Counted from the first letter of the stretch, positions 34,854-46,648 are shown. The stretch: 64,000 nucleotides of DNA from Candidatus Alcyoniella australis (GCA_030765605.1 JAVCCG010000017.1:1-64000); one strand, 5' to 3'. Made by a program: numbers and translations. The notes: generated by a model from the letters alone, not told the origin.

Positions 34854-35549
34854 TCAGGTTCCTGGTTTGCGGCGCGGGCGGCGTAGGTCGAACCTGCCGC
34901 GGATGCTGTCGTCGATCAGCAACGTGCCCTGGAATACCTGGAACTGCAGGTCGCTGGAGAAGCTGTCGCTGCCGTTGAGTTCGATCTTGTGCGCCAACGG
35001 ACCATCGGGTCCCTCGAGTCGAAATCGGAAGGATCCGGAGAGCCTGTTTTGCAGACCCTCGGTGCGAAGCACGATTCCGGGCGTGGCAACCTCGGACAGT
35101 TCGGGCGGCAGCTCGTCAAAATCGAGCAGTTCCAGCCGGCCGACGAGGATTGTCTGTGTCTGGCTTTTGCTCATCCGCTGCTCGATTATGTTGAATCGCG
35201 TCTCGATTTTGCCGCTGTCGGAAAACGCCAGCCGTCCGTGGAACTCGTCCCCCTGATATTCGTAGTGCGGCGCGTGCGGCCAGAGGGCCAGGACCAACAG
35301 CAGCGCCAGCAATACGCAGGCCAGCAGCACGAAGGTCGGCATCGGCAGGCCCAGGACCTTGCGCTGTTTGGGCGTCATCTGCCCGACGCGCACGGCCTCG
35401 CGGGTCAGGCTCCTGATGCGTTCCGAGCGGTCCTGGGTTTCGTTTAATCGTATCGGCCGCCGTTCGCGGCGTCGCTGGGCCTGGGCCTTGCCGCGCTCGA
35501 CGATCCGGGCGACATCCGAATGCTCGTCGTCCTGCTTGCGTCTGCTCAT
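34854..35549 (-). CDS. Single-pass membrane protein of unknown function
   Basis: A 231-aa protein: an Arg/Lys/Gln-rich cytoplasmic N-terminus (about 1-65), one membrane helix (about 70-90) and a beta-rich extracytoplasmic domain. No family is recognised. It is next to mutS2 with a one-base gap, so co-transcribed, but the functional link is unclear. The ATG lies about 15 bases after a TATTAT, so a leaderless transcript is possible. Confidence 0.65.
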   Translation of the reverse strand: MSRRKQDDEHSDVARIVERGKAQAQRRRERRPIRLNETQDRSERIRSLTREAVRVGQMTPKQRKVLGLPMPTFVLLACVLLALLLVLALWPHAPHYEYQGDEFHGRLAFSDSGKIETRFNIIEQRMSKSQTQTILVGRLELLDFDELPPELSEVATPGIVLRTEGLQNRLSGSFRFRLEGPDGPLAHKIELNGSDSFSSDLQFQVFQGTLLIDDSIRGRFDLRRPRRKPGT

Positions 35550-35590
35550 CGCACCATAATATCAAAACACGGCAGCCGTGGCTGATTACG

Positions 35591-35618
35591 AAAATGAGCC
35601 GGTCTGGGACCGGCTCAT
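35591..35618 (-). terminator. Rho-independent terminator
   Basis: An 11-bp stem ATGAGCCGGTC/GACCGGCTCAT (35594-35618) with a 3-nt loop is followed on the minus strand by TTTT. It ends the transcript of the 107-aa gene. Confidence 0.65.
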
Positions 35619-35648
35619 CGTGGTTGGTTGTTGGTTCCCGACTTGTAG

Positions 35649-35972
35649 CTAAGCGCGTTTGCGGATCAGCTTGCGGAAGTGCGGCACGACCTCTTTGGGG
35701 ATCATCGTGATCCGGCGGTAGCGGATCGCCACGTTCTCAAGACGCAGCTCGTACTGGCGCTTGGGGTCGTGCTCGCTGGCCTCGATCGTCACCTTCAACG
35801 GAACCTGTGACTCGGTGATCTCGCGTTCGAGCGACTTGTAGGTTTTGTAGTAGGCGAACATCCGGCGGCCGCGCGCCGAATCGAAGAAATCGAAGTTCTT
35901 ATTGCGCGAGGGCGGCTCGGTTGCGCCCAGCAGTCGAAGGAGATCGCGGCCGAACTCTTTGTCCATGCTCAT
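35649..35972 (-). CDS. Small basic protein of unknown function
   Basis: A 107-aa soluble protein rich in Arg/Lys (end FRKLIRKRA), with SARGRRMFAYYKTYKSLERE in the centre. No family is recognised. Two ATGs (35972 and 35966) are possible. It is followed by a terminator and preceded by a 249-bp gap that holds no gene except the small ORF at 36222 on the other strand. Confidence 0.55.
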   Translation of the reverse strand: MSMDKEFGRDLLRLLGATEPPSRNKNFDFFDSARGRRMFAYYKTYKSLEREITESQVPLKVTIEASEHDPKRQYELRLENVAIRYRRITMIPKEVVPHFRKLIRKRA

Positions 35973-36221
35973 ACTCTGCGCCTCTCAAGTGCTGATTGCC
36001 TATTGCGCTGTGATGTCTGCTCAGCGGGATCGGCGATCGCAAAACGGGAAAAGGGGCGCTTTCCCCAGGTGGCTATCGTCCGGGCCTGTCAGGGCCCCTC
36101 AACTTGGCTCCCTAAAGGCCCGAAGATTTTATTTGAACCACGGCCCTTAGTGCAAGCATATTTATTACTTATCTCAAACAAGGCGCTTGTGTCGATGAGC
36201 CCGGATACATATCATTGAGTC

Positions 36222-36338
36222 ATGAATGAACAGAACGGTACCCAACCCGGGGTCGAAATCCGCAACCTGCTGATCGATCTGGCGATTATCCTGGCGATGA
36301 TGGGCCTGCTCACCCTGCGCATTAAGGGCTATTTTTAG
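36222..36338 (+). CDS. Small (38-aa) single-helix membrane protein candidate
   Basis: The translation has a polar start (MNEQNGTQPGVEIRN), one hydrophobic helix (LLIDLAIILAMMGLLTL) and a short basic end (RIKGYF). The frame is uninterrupted and the hydrophobic stretch has sharp edges. There is no good Shine-Dalgarno. It lies outside larger genes. This could be a genuine small membrane protein or chance. Confidence 0.4.
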   Translation: MNEQNGTQPGVEIRNLLIDLAIILAMMGLLTLRIKGYF

Positions 36339-36357
36339 CAGGGGAAAACATATTCCC

Positions 36358-36389
36358 ATAAAAAAGCCGAGGGCGCAGGCCCTCGGCTT
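36358..36389 (-). terminator. Terminator of the tRNA-Arg transcript
   Basis: GCCGAGGGC (36366-36374) and GCCCTCGGC (36379-36387), extended by AA/TT, form a stem with a GCAG loop. On the minus strand TTTTTT follows, directly downstream of the tRNA. Confidence 0.8.
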
Positions 36390-36397
36390 GGATCGTC

Positions 36398-36474
36398 TGG
36401 CGCGCCCGGGAGGATTCGAACCCCCAACCTACGGATCCGTAGTCCGTTGCTCTATCCATTTGGGCTACAGGCGC
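36398..36474 (-). tRNA. tRNA-Arg (anticodon ACG)
   Basis: A 77-nt cloverleaf with the acceptor stem GCGCCTG/CGGGCGC (one T-G wobble). The D stem is GCCC/GAGC, the anticodon stem ACGGA/TCCGT encloses the loop CTACGGA (anticodon ACG), the T loop is TTCGAAT, and CCA is encoded. The minus strand is the template order. A terminator follows. Confidence 0.95.
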
Positions 36475-36669
36475 TTCAAATGGGCGGCCTTAATAGCACG
36501 CCCGATCGATCGCTGTCAACCCTTCGACTTTCCCCGGTTTGAAGGCCGGGCTTGCTCAGGATTGACCCTTCGGCTTGTACTCCGGGCAGGCCCTGAGAGG
36601 CGCTTTCAACCCCGCCTTGAAAGGCGGGGGTTGGCGTCGTCGAATGGGTCAACTGATAATTCTACAGTA

Positions 36670-37770
36670 CTACAGCTCGCTGAGCTTGAGGTTGAACGCT
36701 TCGGCCACGCCGGGGCAGGTGACCCGGCCCTGGTGTACGTTCACGCCGAGCTTCAGCGGCTGATTCTCCGCGATCGCCCGCCCGAACCCCTTGTCGGCCA
36801 GCTCCAACGCGTAGCTCAGCGTGACGTTGGTCAGCGCGTAGGTGCTGGTGCGCGGCACGATCCCGGGCATGTTGGCTACGCAGTAGTGCACTACGCCGTA
36901 CTTGACGAACGTCGGCTCGGCGTGGGTCGTGGCCCGGGTGGTTTCGATGCAGCCGCCCTGGTCTACGCTGATATCGATCAGCGCTGATCCGGGACGCATG
37001 CTTTTGACCATCTCGCGCGTCACCAGCTTGGGCGCCCTGGCCCCGGGGATCAGCACCGCGCCGATCAATAGATCCGCGCGCGCGACCTCGGTGGCGATGT
37101 TGGCGCGGTTGCTCATCAGGGTCACGACTTGGCCGCGGTGGATATCGTGGATGTAACGCAGCCGTTTGGGGCTGATGTCGAGGATCGTCACCAGCGCGCC
37201 CATGCCCACCGCGATCTCGCAGGCGCACGAGCCGGACACGCCCGCGCCGATGATCACCACCCGCGCGGGGGCCACGCCCGATACTCCGGCGAGCAGTACT
37301 CCCGAGCCGCCGTTCTCGGTCTCGAGGCACCACGCTCCGACCTGCGCCGAGAGCTTGCCCGCGACCTCGCTCATCGGCGTGAGCAGCGGCAGGCTGCCGT
37401 CGGGCAGTTCGATGGTCTCGTAGGCCACGCCGGTGCACTTGCTGTGCATCATCCGCTGGGTCAGGTCCCTGTCGGCGGCCAAATGCAGGTAGGTGAACAG
37501 CAGCAGGTCCGGCCGCAACAGGTCGATCTCGGGCCCGATCGGCTCCTTGACCTTGATCACCATCTCCGAGCTGTTCCAGACATCCGCGGCCTTGGAGACC
37601 AGCTTGGCCCCGGCCTGCTGGAAATCGCGGTCGGAGATGCCGCTGCCTACGCCTGCTCCGCGCTGGATCAGCACGCTGTGCTTGTGTGCGACCATCGCTG
37701 CCACGCCCGCGGGCGTGATGGCCACGCGCCTCTCCTCGGTCTTGATCTCTTCTGGGACCCCGACGATCAT
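36670..37770 (-). CDS. ald: Alanine dehydrogenase
   Basis: A 366-aa NAD-dependent enzyme interconverting alanine and pyruvate plus ammonia. It has MIVGVPEEIKTEERRVAITP and RGAGVGSGISDRDF at the N-terminus, KVKEPIGPE, the NAD motif VVIIGAGVSGSCA and the VANMPGIVPRTSTYALTN segment. It could reoxidise NADH during amino-acid fermentation and link with the AlaC-like aminotransferase and TPL products (inference). ATG 37770 is the start. Confidence 0.93.
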   Translation of the reverse strand: MIVGVPEEIKTEERRVAITPAGVAAMVAHKHSVLIQRGAGVGSGISDRDFQQAGAKLVSKAADVWNSSEMVIKVKEPIGPEIDLLRPDLLLFTYLHLAADRDLTQRMMHSKCTGVAYETIELPDGSLPLLTPMSEVAGKLSAQVGAWCLETENGGSGVLLAGVSGVAPARVVIIGAGVSGSCACEIAVGMGALVTILDISPKRLRYIHDIHRGQVVTLMSNRANIATEVARADLLIGAVLIPGARAPKLVTREMVKSMRPGSALIDISVDQGGCIETTRATTHAEPTFVKYGVVHYCVANMPGIVPRTSTYALTNVTLSYALELADKGFGRAIAENQPLKLGVNVHQGRVTCPGVAEAFNLKLSEL

Positions 37771-37881
37771 GGCGTTACTCCAAATGTTTGTGTGTGCAGC
37801 AGGAACGGGTGCCTAGTGGTAATAAGGATTTTATCCCAGATGGGAGAATTGGCAATAGCTAAAGGATGTTGAAGGAGCGAC

Positions 37882-38298
37882 TCAGCTCAGGACCATCTCG
37901 TTTAGCCCCATCTCCTGCAACACCTCCGGATAGAGCCCGAAGGCCGGCCTGAGCAGAGGCAGCACCTTCAGCGCGCGCCCCACGTCCCCCTCGGCCTTGA
38001 TCTTGCCGCGGACCAGCTCGGCGATCACGTCTTGGCGGCCGTGCCAGAAGCGGTGAAATCCCTCTGAATCCTGGGTCAGCACCAGGTCTGCGTTGTTCTT
38101 CTCGTCGAAGCTGTAGCTCAGGCATTTGCCCTCGGGAGCTTCGGGGTCGCCGAAGAATACGTTGAGTGTCAGGTCGTGATCCGCGCAGATGAAGCACATC
38201 TTGATCTTCATCCGTGAGATTTTCTCCGCGGCCGCGGGGTTGCCCGCCAACCTGTCCAGATACGTTCCCCACACTTTTTTACAGAGGTTCTTATCCAT
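37882..38298 (-). CDS. SCP2-like sterol-carrier domain protein
   Basis: A 138-aa protein. Features resembling the SCP2 fold are LSYSFDEKNNADLVLTQDSEGFHRFWHG and the later LVRGKIKAEGDVGRALKVLPLL. SCP2 domains bind lipophilic ligands and often serve as subunits of enzymes; no target is evident. GGGAGGGGG precedes ATG 38298, and the in-frame upstream ATG at 38331 is less likely. Confidence 0.68.
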   Translation of the reverse strand: MDKNLCKKVWGTYLDRLAGNPAAAEKISRMKIKMCFICADHDLTLNVFFGDPEAPEGKCLSYSFDEKNNADLVLTQDSEGFHRFWHGRQDVIAELVRGKIKAEGDVGRALKVLPLLRPAFGLYPEVLQEMGLNEMVLS

Positions 38299-38453
38299 TG
38301 CCGCCCCCTCCCGAGTGTATCGAAAGGGCATACACTGATGCCTCTCAGGTTGTCGAACTGAACCTACTTCAATGATACTAAATCAGGGAAGTGGGCGCGT
38401 GTCAACGCAATCAATCACCGAATTTCGTGATTCTTACCCTGTATGTTGATGGT

Positions 38454-38481
38454 TTGACACAGATCGCGAGGTCTCTATAAT
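38454..38481 (+). promoter_or_regulatory. Consensus sigma70 promoter of metK-ahcY
   Basis: TTGACA (38454-38459), 16 bp, TATAAT (38476-38481): both hexamers are perfect. The predicted leader is about 34 nt before ATG 38522, so there is no room for a SAM or SAH riboswitch in the transcript. An AATCAC...GTGATT dyad at 38413-38432 just upstream could be an operator. Confidence 0.88.
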
Positions 38482-38521
38482 GAATCGCCTTTGTCAATGC
38501 CGGATACAAGGAGAAAATTCG

Positions 38522-40956
<2,435 letters not shown>

Positions 40957-40983
40957 TCGGCTGAAGCGACATTTAGAACCTTC

Positions 40984-41015
40984 AAGGCCCGGCGCTTGCC
41001 GGGCCTTTTCATTTT
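40984..41015 (+). terminator. Rho-independent terminator after ahcY
   Basis: A 10-bp stem AAGGCCCGGC/GCCGGGCCTT (40984-41007) with a GCTT loop, then TTCATTTT. Confidence 0.85.
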
Positions 41016-41081
41016 GCTGCGCATGGATAATGCGGGTTGGGGCGCTTGCCTCGAAACAGGCCTGCCGATAATCTGCGGCCG

Positions 41082-42005
41082 ATGAAAAAAATTAAACACT
41101 GGTTGCAGGCCATCGGCCTGTTCCGTGGATTTTGGCTGGTGAGCCTGATCCCGGTCTCGACCGGCGCGGCGCTGGCGTGGCACGGAGGCGCACGGTTCAG
41201 CGCGCCGCTGTTCGCCCTGACCCTGGCCGGAGTTTGGGCGCTGCACATTGCGGCCAATCTGCTCAACGACTACTACGACCACATCAACGGCACGGATGAT
41301 CACAACCAGGTAATCACGCCGTTCAGCGGCGGCACGCGGGTGATCCAGCAGGGGCTGCTCCCGGCGCGCTCGCTGCGGCGCGCGGCAATCGGTTGCCAAG
41401 TGGCCGGGGTGCTGCTGCTGACGCTCTGCGCCGCAATCAGCGGTCGCTGGTCGATCATGATCTGGGCGCCGCTGGGCGTACTGGGCGGACTGTTCTACTC
41501 CGGCGCCGGGCTGTGGCTGATCTCGCGCGGGCTGGGCGAGCTGACCCTGGGCGCGGTGTTCGGCCCGACGCTGGTCAGCCTGGGCTGCTATGTGCAGTCC
41601 GGATCGATTAGCAACGCCGCCTGGCTGGCCGGGATCGTCTTCGGCCTGGGCGCAAGCGCCGTGCTGACGATCAACGAGTTCCCCGACGTGCCTGCCGACG
41701 AACTGGCGGGCAAACGCACGCTGGTGGTGCGCCTGGGCCGACAACGCGGATTCGCACTCTACGCAACGATGATCGCGCTGATGCCGGTATGCATCCTGCT
41801 CGGCGTGGGATTCAGACTGTTCCCCATCGGCTGCCTGGCCGCGCTGATCCCTGCGGCTCTGGGCGCGCTGATCGTTGCGCGCGGCGAGCGGCCGCTGCGC
41901 GAGCTGGCCAAACAGATCGCGGCCTCGCGCAACACGATCGTGCTGCACGTGTCCACCTGGGCGCTGTTTCTGGCCGGCATCGGCTCGCACCAAATCGGTC
42001 GATGA
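41082..42005 (+). CDS. UbiA-family prenyltransferase (MenA-like)
   Basis: A 307-aa polytopic protein. The two Asp-rich Mg-prenyl-diphosphate motifs are NLLNDYYDHINGTDD and NEFPDVPADELAGKRTLVVRLG. It transfers a prenyl chain to an aromatic or other acceptor. The MenA-like sequence suggests menaquinone, but no other men gene is nearby. The start is ATG 41082, without a strong ribosome site (TTG 41037 is an alternative). Its stop overlaps the next start (ATGA). Confidence 0.83.
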   Translation: MKKIKHWLQAIGLFRGFWLVSLIPVSTGAALAWHGGARFSAPLFALTLAGVWALHIAANLLNDYYDHINGTDDHNQVITPFSGGTRVIQQGLLPARSLRRAAIGCQVAGVLLLTLCAAISGRWSIMIWAPLGVLGGLFYSGAGLWLISRGLGELTLGAVFGPTLVSLGCYVQSGSISNAAWLAGIVFGLGASAVLTINEFPDVPADELAGKRTLVVRLGRQRGFALYATMIALMPVCILLGVGFRLFPIGCLAALIPAALGALIVARGERPLRELAKQIAASRNTIVLHVSTWALFLAGIGSHQIGR

Positions 42006-44356
42006 AACCGGTCGGCCGTTCCGAGCTGCTAGGCGTCTCGGGGCTGTTGCTGCTGCTGATCGCGCTGTTCCTCTCGCCGCTGCTGATCCCCGGCGTGATG
42101 CCTTCGGCCTCGGGCATTTTGCACGTTTGGCCGACCTTTGAGATCGACGCGGACTATCGTCCCTACAACGATCTGCCCTCGGACCTGGCGGTGCAGCACG
42201 AGCCGTGGACGCATTACGCCCGGCAGCGGTTGGCCCAGGGCGAGCTGCCGCTGTGGAACCCGCACCAGGCCGCGGGCGTGCCGTTCATCGCCAACATGCA
42301 ATCCGCGGTCTACTCGCCGCTGACCTGGATCGTCTACCTGCTGGGTGACCGCTGGGGGCCGGTGGCGCGCGCCGCGCTGATTCTCTACCTCTCGGGCATG
42401 CTGGCCTTCCTGCATTTGCGCGGGCTGGGTTTGGGCCCGCGTCCGGCCCTGGTGGGAATGGTCGGCTGGACCTTTGGCGGGGCCCTGGCGCACTGGCTGT
42501 TCTGGCGCAGCTCGTTGTTCGGATTTCTGCTTCCCGGCTCGCTGTACCTTACCGACCGCGCCTTTAAACGGCCGGATAAACTCGCCTCGTGCGCGTTGCT
42601 ACTAGCGGCGCTGGTGGCCCTGGGAATCACCGCGGGCCACCCCGAGCGGGTGATGCTCTGCGCTGTGGCCGCGGCTGCCAACCTAGTCTATCGCAGCTTG
42701 ATCTGCGGCCTGCCGTGGCGCGAGCGTGGGCGCGCGATCCTGGGACTTGTGGGCGGAGGGCTCTACGGCGGGCTGCTCTCGTCAGCCGCGCTGCTGCCGT
42801 TTATCCAGTACTCGCAAAACAGCGTGGCCTGGGTCTCGCGCGCCGGGGGCTACGCCGCGGGCCTGCTGCCCAAGTCCGCGGCCGTGCTGTTGTTCGCGCC
42901 GGATCTCTACGGCAATCGCGGGCTGTGGTTCAGCATCGATTGGTCCGCGCCGTGGACCAACGATTGCGAGGCGCTCAACGCGGTTGTCGGCCTGGCGCTG
43001 CTGATGCTCGCGGCAATCGGGCTGCGCCGCGGCAGGGCGGGGCGTTGGTTTTATTTTGCGTTGGCAGTGGGCGCGGCGCTGTTGGCCTACGGCGTGTGGC
43101 CCGCCTGGCCGCTGGCCAATCAGCTACCCCTGCTCGATCGCATGGCCCTTGGCCGCTTCAGCGCGCTGTTGGCCTACGCGCTGGTGGTGCTGGCCGTCAT
43201 GGCCCTGCAGGATTTGGCGCAGGGAAAGTACGACCCGCTTTCCGGGCCCTCGCTGGTGCGCATCGGCGCGCTGTTCAGCGTTGGAGCGCTGCTCGTGGCC
43301 TGGAATCTGCTCAACGTCGATCGCTTTGTGCGCTCGCCGGGGATCCAAACCTGGTGGGTCGGCTGCGCCGTGCTTGCCGCGTTGAGTGCCGTAATCTGCC
43401 TCTGGCTGCTGCGCGGCATCGGCCGCAACAGCGGCTGGGCCTGGGTCGGACTGGTAGTGTTGGTGTTCCTCGAGACCGGCGGGCGCTGGGCCGGGTTCTC
43501 ACCGCAGGTGCCCGATGAACTGTATTTTCCGCGCACAGCCGCGGTCGAACAACTGCGCGCTGCTGCCGGTCGCGGACGTTTCGCGGCGGTGGGATTGGCC
43601 AACCCGTTTGCGCCCAACCTGGCTACCGAGTACGGGCTGCGCGACGTCAAGGTCTACGACAACCTGGAGATCATGGAGTACCGCGTGCTGTTCGACGAAC
43701 GGATCGAACATTTCAGCACTGGTCAGATCACCCAGCGCTTTGACCTTGACGCGCTAAGCGTGCTCGGGGTTCAGGCGGTCCTGGCGGTCAACGAGGACCC
43801 GGCGACCCTGGCGACGGCCGACGCCTCGCGCCTCGAGCCATACTACGCGGGTCGCGGCGTGTTCATCAGTCGCAATCCCGAGGCCCTGCCACGAGCGTTT
43901 TTTGTCAGCGCCGCGCGTCAAATTGCGAGCCCGGCCGACGTGTTCGAGCGCGACGCTCAGGGCCTGATCGCACGCCGCGCAGTGCTGTTGCAGCAGGCGC
44001 AGCCGCCGTTGCAGCCGATTCCACTCGAGTCCATCGATGCAGTACGCTGGCTGCGCGACACACCGGAGCTGGTGCAGCTTGAGGTCGATGCGCCACGGCG
44101 AGGCTGGCTGGTGCTGCTCGACTCGTACTTTCCAGATTGGTGCGTGCTGGTAGACGGCGAGCAAGCAACGCTGCTGCGCGCAAACCTGGCGTTCCGCGCG
44201 GTGGCGATCGAGGCCGGCCGTCACGTGGTGCGCTTCGAGTATCGGCCGCGCTGGGTTTACCTCGGGCTGCTGCTCAGCGCTCTGGCCACGCTGATTTGGC
44301 TGGCGGCGGCTGCGACCTGCGTGCTGCGCGGTCGACGGATGACAAGCGGCGACTAG
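42002..44356 (+). CDS. YfhO-family large membrane protein
   Basis: A 784-aa polytopic protein of the YfhO/GT-C-like type: an N-terminal helix, a conserved PLWNPHQAAGVPFIANMQSA loop, about ten further helices and a C-terminal beta-rich domain closing with another helix. YfhO proteins assist glycosylation of lipoteichoic or other polymers in Firmicutes; here an O-antigen or lipid-glycan role is inferred. ATG 42002 overlaps the previous stop. Confidence 0.75.
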   Translation: MKPVGRSELLGVSGLLLLLIALFLSPLLIPGVMPSASGILHVWPTFEIDADYRPYNDLPSDLAVQHEPWTHYARQRLAQGELPLWNPHQAAGVPFIANMQSAVYSPLTWIVYLLGDRWGPVARAALILYLSGMLAFLHLRGLGLGPRPALVGMVGWTFGGALAHWLFWRSSLFGFLLPGSLYLTDRAFKRPDKLASCALLLAALVALGITAGHPERVMLCAVAAAANLVYRSLICGLPWRERGRAILGLVGGGLYGGLLSSAALLPFIQYSQNSVAWVSRAGGYAAGLLPKSAAVLLFAPDLYGNRGLWFSIDWSAPWTNDCEALNAVVGLALLMLAAIGLRRGRAGRWFYFALAVGAALLAYGVWPAWPLANQLPLLDRMALGRFSALLAYALVVLAVMALQDLAQGKYDPLSGPSLVRIGALFSVGALLVAWNLLNVDRFVRSPGIQTWWVGCAVLAALSAVICLWLLRGIGRNSGWAWVGLVVLVFLETGGRWAGFSPQVPDELYFPRTAAVEQLRAAAGRGRFAAVGLANPFAPNLATEYGLRDVKVYDNLEIMEYRVLFDERIEHFSTGQITQRFDLDALSVLGVQAVLAVNEDPATLATADASRLEPYYAGRGVFISRNPEALPRAFFVSAARQIASPADVFERDAQGLIARRAVLLQQAQPPLQPIPLESIDAVRWLRDTPELVQLEVDAPRRGWLVLLDSYFPDWCVLVDGEQATLLRANLAFRAVAIEAGRHVVRFEYRPRWVYLGLLLSALATLIWLAAAATCVLRGRRMTSGD

Positions 44357-44375
44357 CGCACTAACATCCACGACC

Positions 44376-45509
44376 ATGGATGATCGAACCATCGCCGTTG
44401 TCGGCGGCGGTCCGGCGGGCGCCTACCTGGCGCATTTGCTCGGGGCTGCCGGTGCGCGCGTGGACCTCTACGAACCGCGCGGCGCGTGGGAAAAACCCTG
44501 CGGCGGCGGCGTGCCGCCCAAAGTGCGCCAGCTGATCCCCGAGGCCGCGAGCTACGGCGGACCGCGCAATGTAGTGGACACCGGCGTGTTCATCAGCCCG
44601 CGCGGAATCGAGATGAGCTTTCGCTCCGGGCGACCGCTGTGGATCGTGCCGCGCCTTGATTTCAACAAGCATTTTCTCAACCTGGCGCGGCAACACGCGG
44701 GCGTGGCGATCCATCGTCTGCGGGTCAGGGCGGTCCGGCGCGACGGCGATGGCTGGGTGCTGCACTGCGGCAAGGGCGAGCGGCCGCGACGCGCGGACTT
44801 CCTGGTGGCTGCCGACGGCGCGAGCTCGCTGGTGCGCAGGTCCGTGCTCGGAGCGCTGGGCCGCCGCAACCTGACGACCTGTTTTGGATTTCTCACCGAT
44901 CCGCCGGACGACCCCACGCGCGCGGTCAGCCAGTTTCTCCCCGGATCGGGCTACATCTGGGCCTACCCGCGGCCGGACCGGATGTGCGTGGGCGCGGGCA
45001 CCTGGGGCTCGGCGCGTTCGCTGGATCGGGTAGTGCGGCGCTTTATCGATCAGCGTTTTCCCGGCATTAAAATTCGCTCGCGCTGGTCGGCGCTGATCCC
45101 GTTCGTGCACGAACCGGAACTCTACGACCGGCCCTGCTCAGGCGAGCGCTTCGCCGCGTTGGGCGACGCCGCGGGCTGGGTCGACGCGATCACCGGCGAG
45201 GGGATCCTCTACGCGCTGTGGGGCGCGCGGCTGCTGGCGCAACGATTAATCGAGGACCGTCCGTTGCTGTTCGACGATGACTGGCGCGACGCCTTTGGCC
45301 GCGAGCTGCGGCGCGTATCCCAGATGGGCCTGCGCTTCTACCGGCCGGAGAACATCGAACGCGCTTTTAGCCTGGCCGCGCGCTCGCGCACGCTGGGCGA
45401 ACTGGTGGCGCAGATCATGACCGATCAGCCCGAGTACAGTCGGGTGCCGATGATGTTCGCCCGCCGACTGCCGCTGGTGGCCCTGGACCTGCTGCGGGGC
45501 AGACGATGA
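44376..45509 (+). CDS. Geranylgeranyl-reductase-family FAD oxidoreductase
   Basis: A 377-aa flavoprotein. The dinucleotide motif IAVVGGGPAGAYLA opens the protein. The family blocks are EKPCGGGVPPKV, VAADGASSLVRR and ALGDAAGWVDAITGEGILYAL. It saturates the prenyl chains of quinones or lipids. It sits 19 bp after the YfhO-like gene in the run that starts with a UbiA prenyltransferase, so it probably reduces that product. A GTG or ATG start at 44376 fits. Confidence 0.87.
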   Translation: MDDRTIAVVGGGPAGAYLAHLLGAAGARVDLYEPRGAWEKPCGGGVPPKVRQLIPEAASYGGPRNVVDTGVFISPRGIEMSFRSGRPLWIVPRLDFNKHFLNLARQHAGVAIHRLRVRAVRRDGDGWVLHCGKGERPRRADFLVAADGASSLVRRSVLGALGRRNLTTCFGFLTDPPDDPTRAVSQFLPGSGYIWAYPRPDRMCVGAGTWGSARSLDRVVRRFIDQRFPGIKIRSRWSALIPFVHEPELYDRPCSGERFAALGDAAGWVDAITGEGILYALWGARLLAQRLIEDRPLLFDDDWRDAFGRELRRVSQMGLRFYRPENIERAFSLAARSRTLGELVAQIMTDQPEYSRVPMMFARRLPLVALDLLRGRR

Positions 45510-46624
45510 ACCGTCGCGAATGGTCGGTGGCGGCGCTGTTGGGAGCGGCGTTCTCGTTCTACGTGGTTTTCGACCAGTACGGCCTGCTGGGCTGGGCCCA
45601 AAGCGCGTTGGGTGTGGACGTGTGGGGCATGGCGCCGCTGCTTGGTTGCCTGGTGGTCTGCGGAGCGCTGAGCGCCGTGGCCGCGTCGCGGGCGATCGTC
45701 GCGCTGCGGCCGGGATTCGCGGCGCAGATCAAGCTGATTGCCACGGCCCAACTCGCCGAAGGGATCGTCGGACTGTTGTGCTTGGCCGCGGACTCGCGCG
45801 CAGAGCTGTTGTGGCCGTTGGCCGCGCTCGGAGTCGTGCAGGGCGTGCACATCGTGCTGATCCTCGGGTTGCTAAACAGTGCCACGCGTCCGGCGCGGCT
45901 GGGCTGGTCAGCGGGCGTGGCCGCGGGCATCGCCTATTTGCTTGCTAATTTGCTGACGGCGGTCTTCCCTGACGATCCGCGCGGCCTGTGCCTCGCGGCC
46001 TGCGTGCTGAGTCTGGTTGTGGGCTTGCTCGCGGCCCTGGCAGTGGAGCAATCGTTGCCGCAGGTGGAACTGCGCGAGCTCAATCGGGAGCCGGGAGGCC
46101 GCTCGCTGATCGCCGTGCTGCTGCTGGTGGTGGTACTCGACAGCGCGCTGTGGCAGGTGCTGACCTCCCTGGGCGGCGGCGTGGCCTTGGGGCCCCAATC
46201 TCCGCGCGAACTGTGGCTGCTCAATGGGTTGCTGCACCTGGCCGCGGCAATCGTTGGGGGGCTGCTCTGGCCGCTGCTCGGGTCGCGTCGCCTGGCCGCG
46301 CTCGGCGGACTGCTGATCGGCCTGAGCGCGGCGCTGGTGGCTTGGTCCCCGGACAACGCGCCGCTGTGGGGCGTGCTGCTGCTGCAAAGCGCGTCGGTCG
46401 GGATCTACTCGGTGGCGCTCTATGCCGCGTGGTCCGAGCTTGGGCTGCGGGCCGTGGGGCCGGGCATCGCCCTGGTCGGCTTTGTCGGATCTCCGTTGGG
46501 CGTGGGCCTGGGAATGTTGCTGGGACGCTTCCCGCGCCTCGGATTGTGGCTGCTGGCGCTGTGTGCGATCTGCGTCGGACTCGGTTTTCTCATACGGCCG
46601 ACATCGCGCAGTACAGATCGCTGA
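45506..46624 (+). CDS. MFS-like polytopic membrane protein
   Basis: A 372-aa protein with about twelve hydrophobic helices and short loops, resembling a permease. No diagnostic family motif is seen; it could be a flippase or exporter for the product of the UbiA/GGR pathway (inference). ATG 45506 overlaps the stop of the reductase gene (ATGA). Confidence 0.6.
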   Translation: MNRREWSVAALLGAAFSFYVVFDQYGLLGWAQSALGVDVWGMAPLLGCLVVCGALSAVAASRAIVALRPGFAAQIKLIATAQLAEGIVGLLCLAADSRAELLWPLAALGVVQGVHIVLILGLLNSATRPARLGWSAGVAAGIAYLLANLLTAVFPDDPRGLCLAACVLSLVVGLLAALAVEQSLPQVELRELNREPGGRSLIAVLLLVVVLDSALWQVLTSLGGGVALGPQSPRELWLLNGLLHLAAAIVGGLLWPLLGSRRLAALGGLLIGLSAALVAWSPDNAPLWGVLLLQSASVGIYSVALYAAWSELGLRAVGPGIALVGFVGSPLGVGLGMLLGRFPRLGLWLLALCAICVGLGFLIRPTSRSTDR

Positions 46625-46648
46625 CTAAAGCTGATGGATAATTCGGGC

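Noticed and set aside
36602-36633. Strong hairpin CAACCCCGCCT/AGGCGGGG(G)TTG
   Set aside because: There is no T run on either strand and it is a single copy in the window; I could not assign it.
38340-38521. SAM or SAH riboswitch before metK
   Set aside because: The perfect promoter leaves a leader of only about 34 nt, too short for the known classes.
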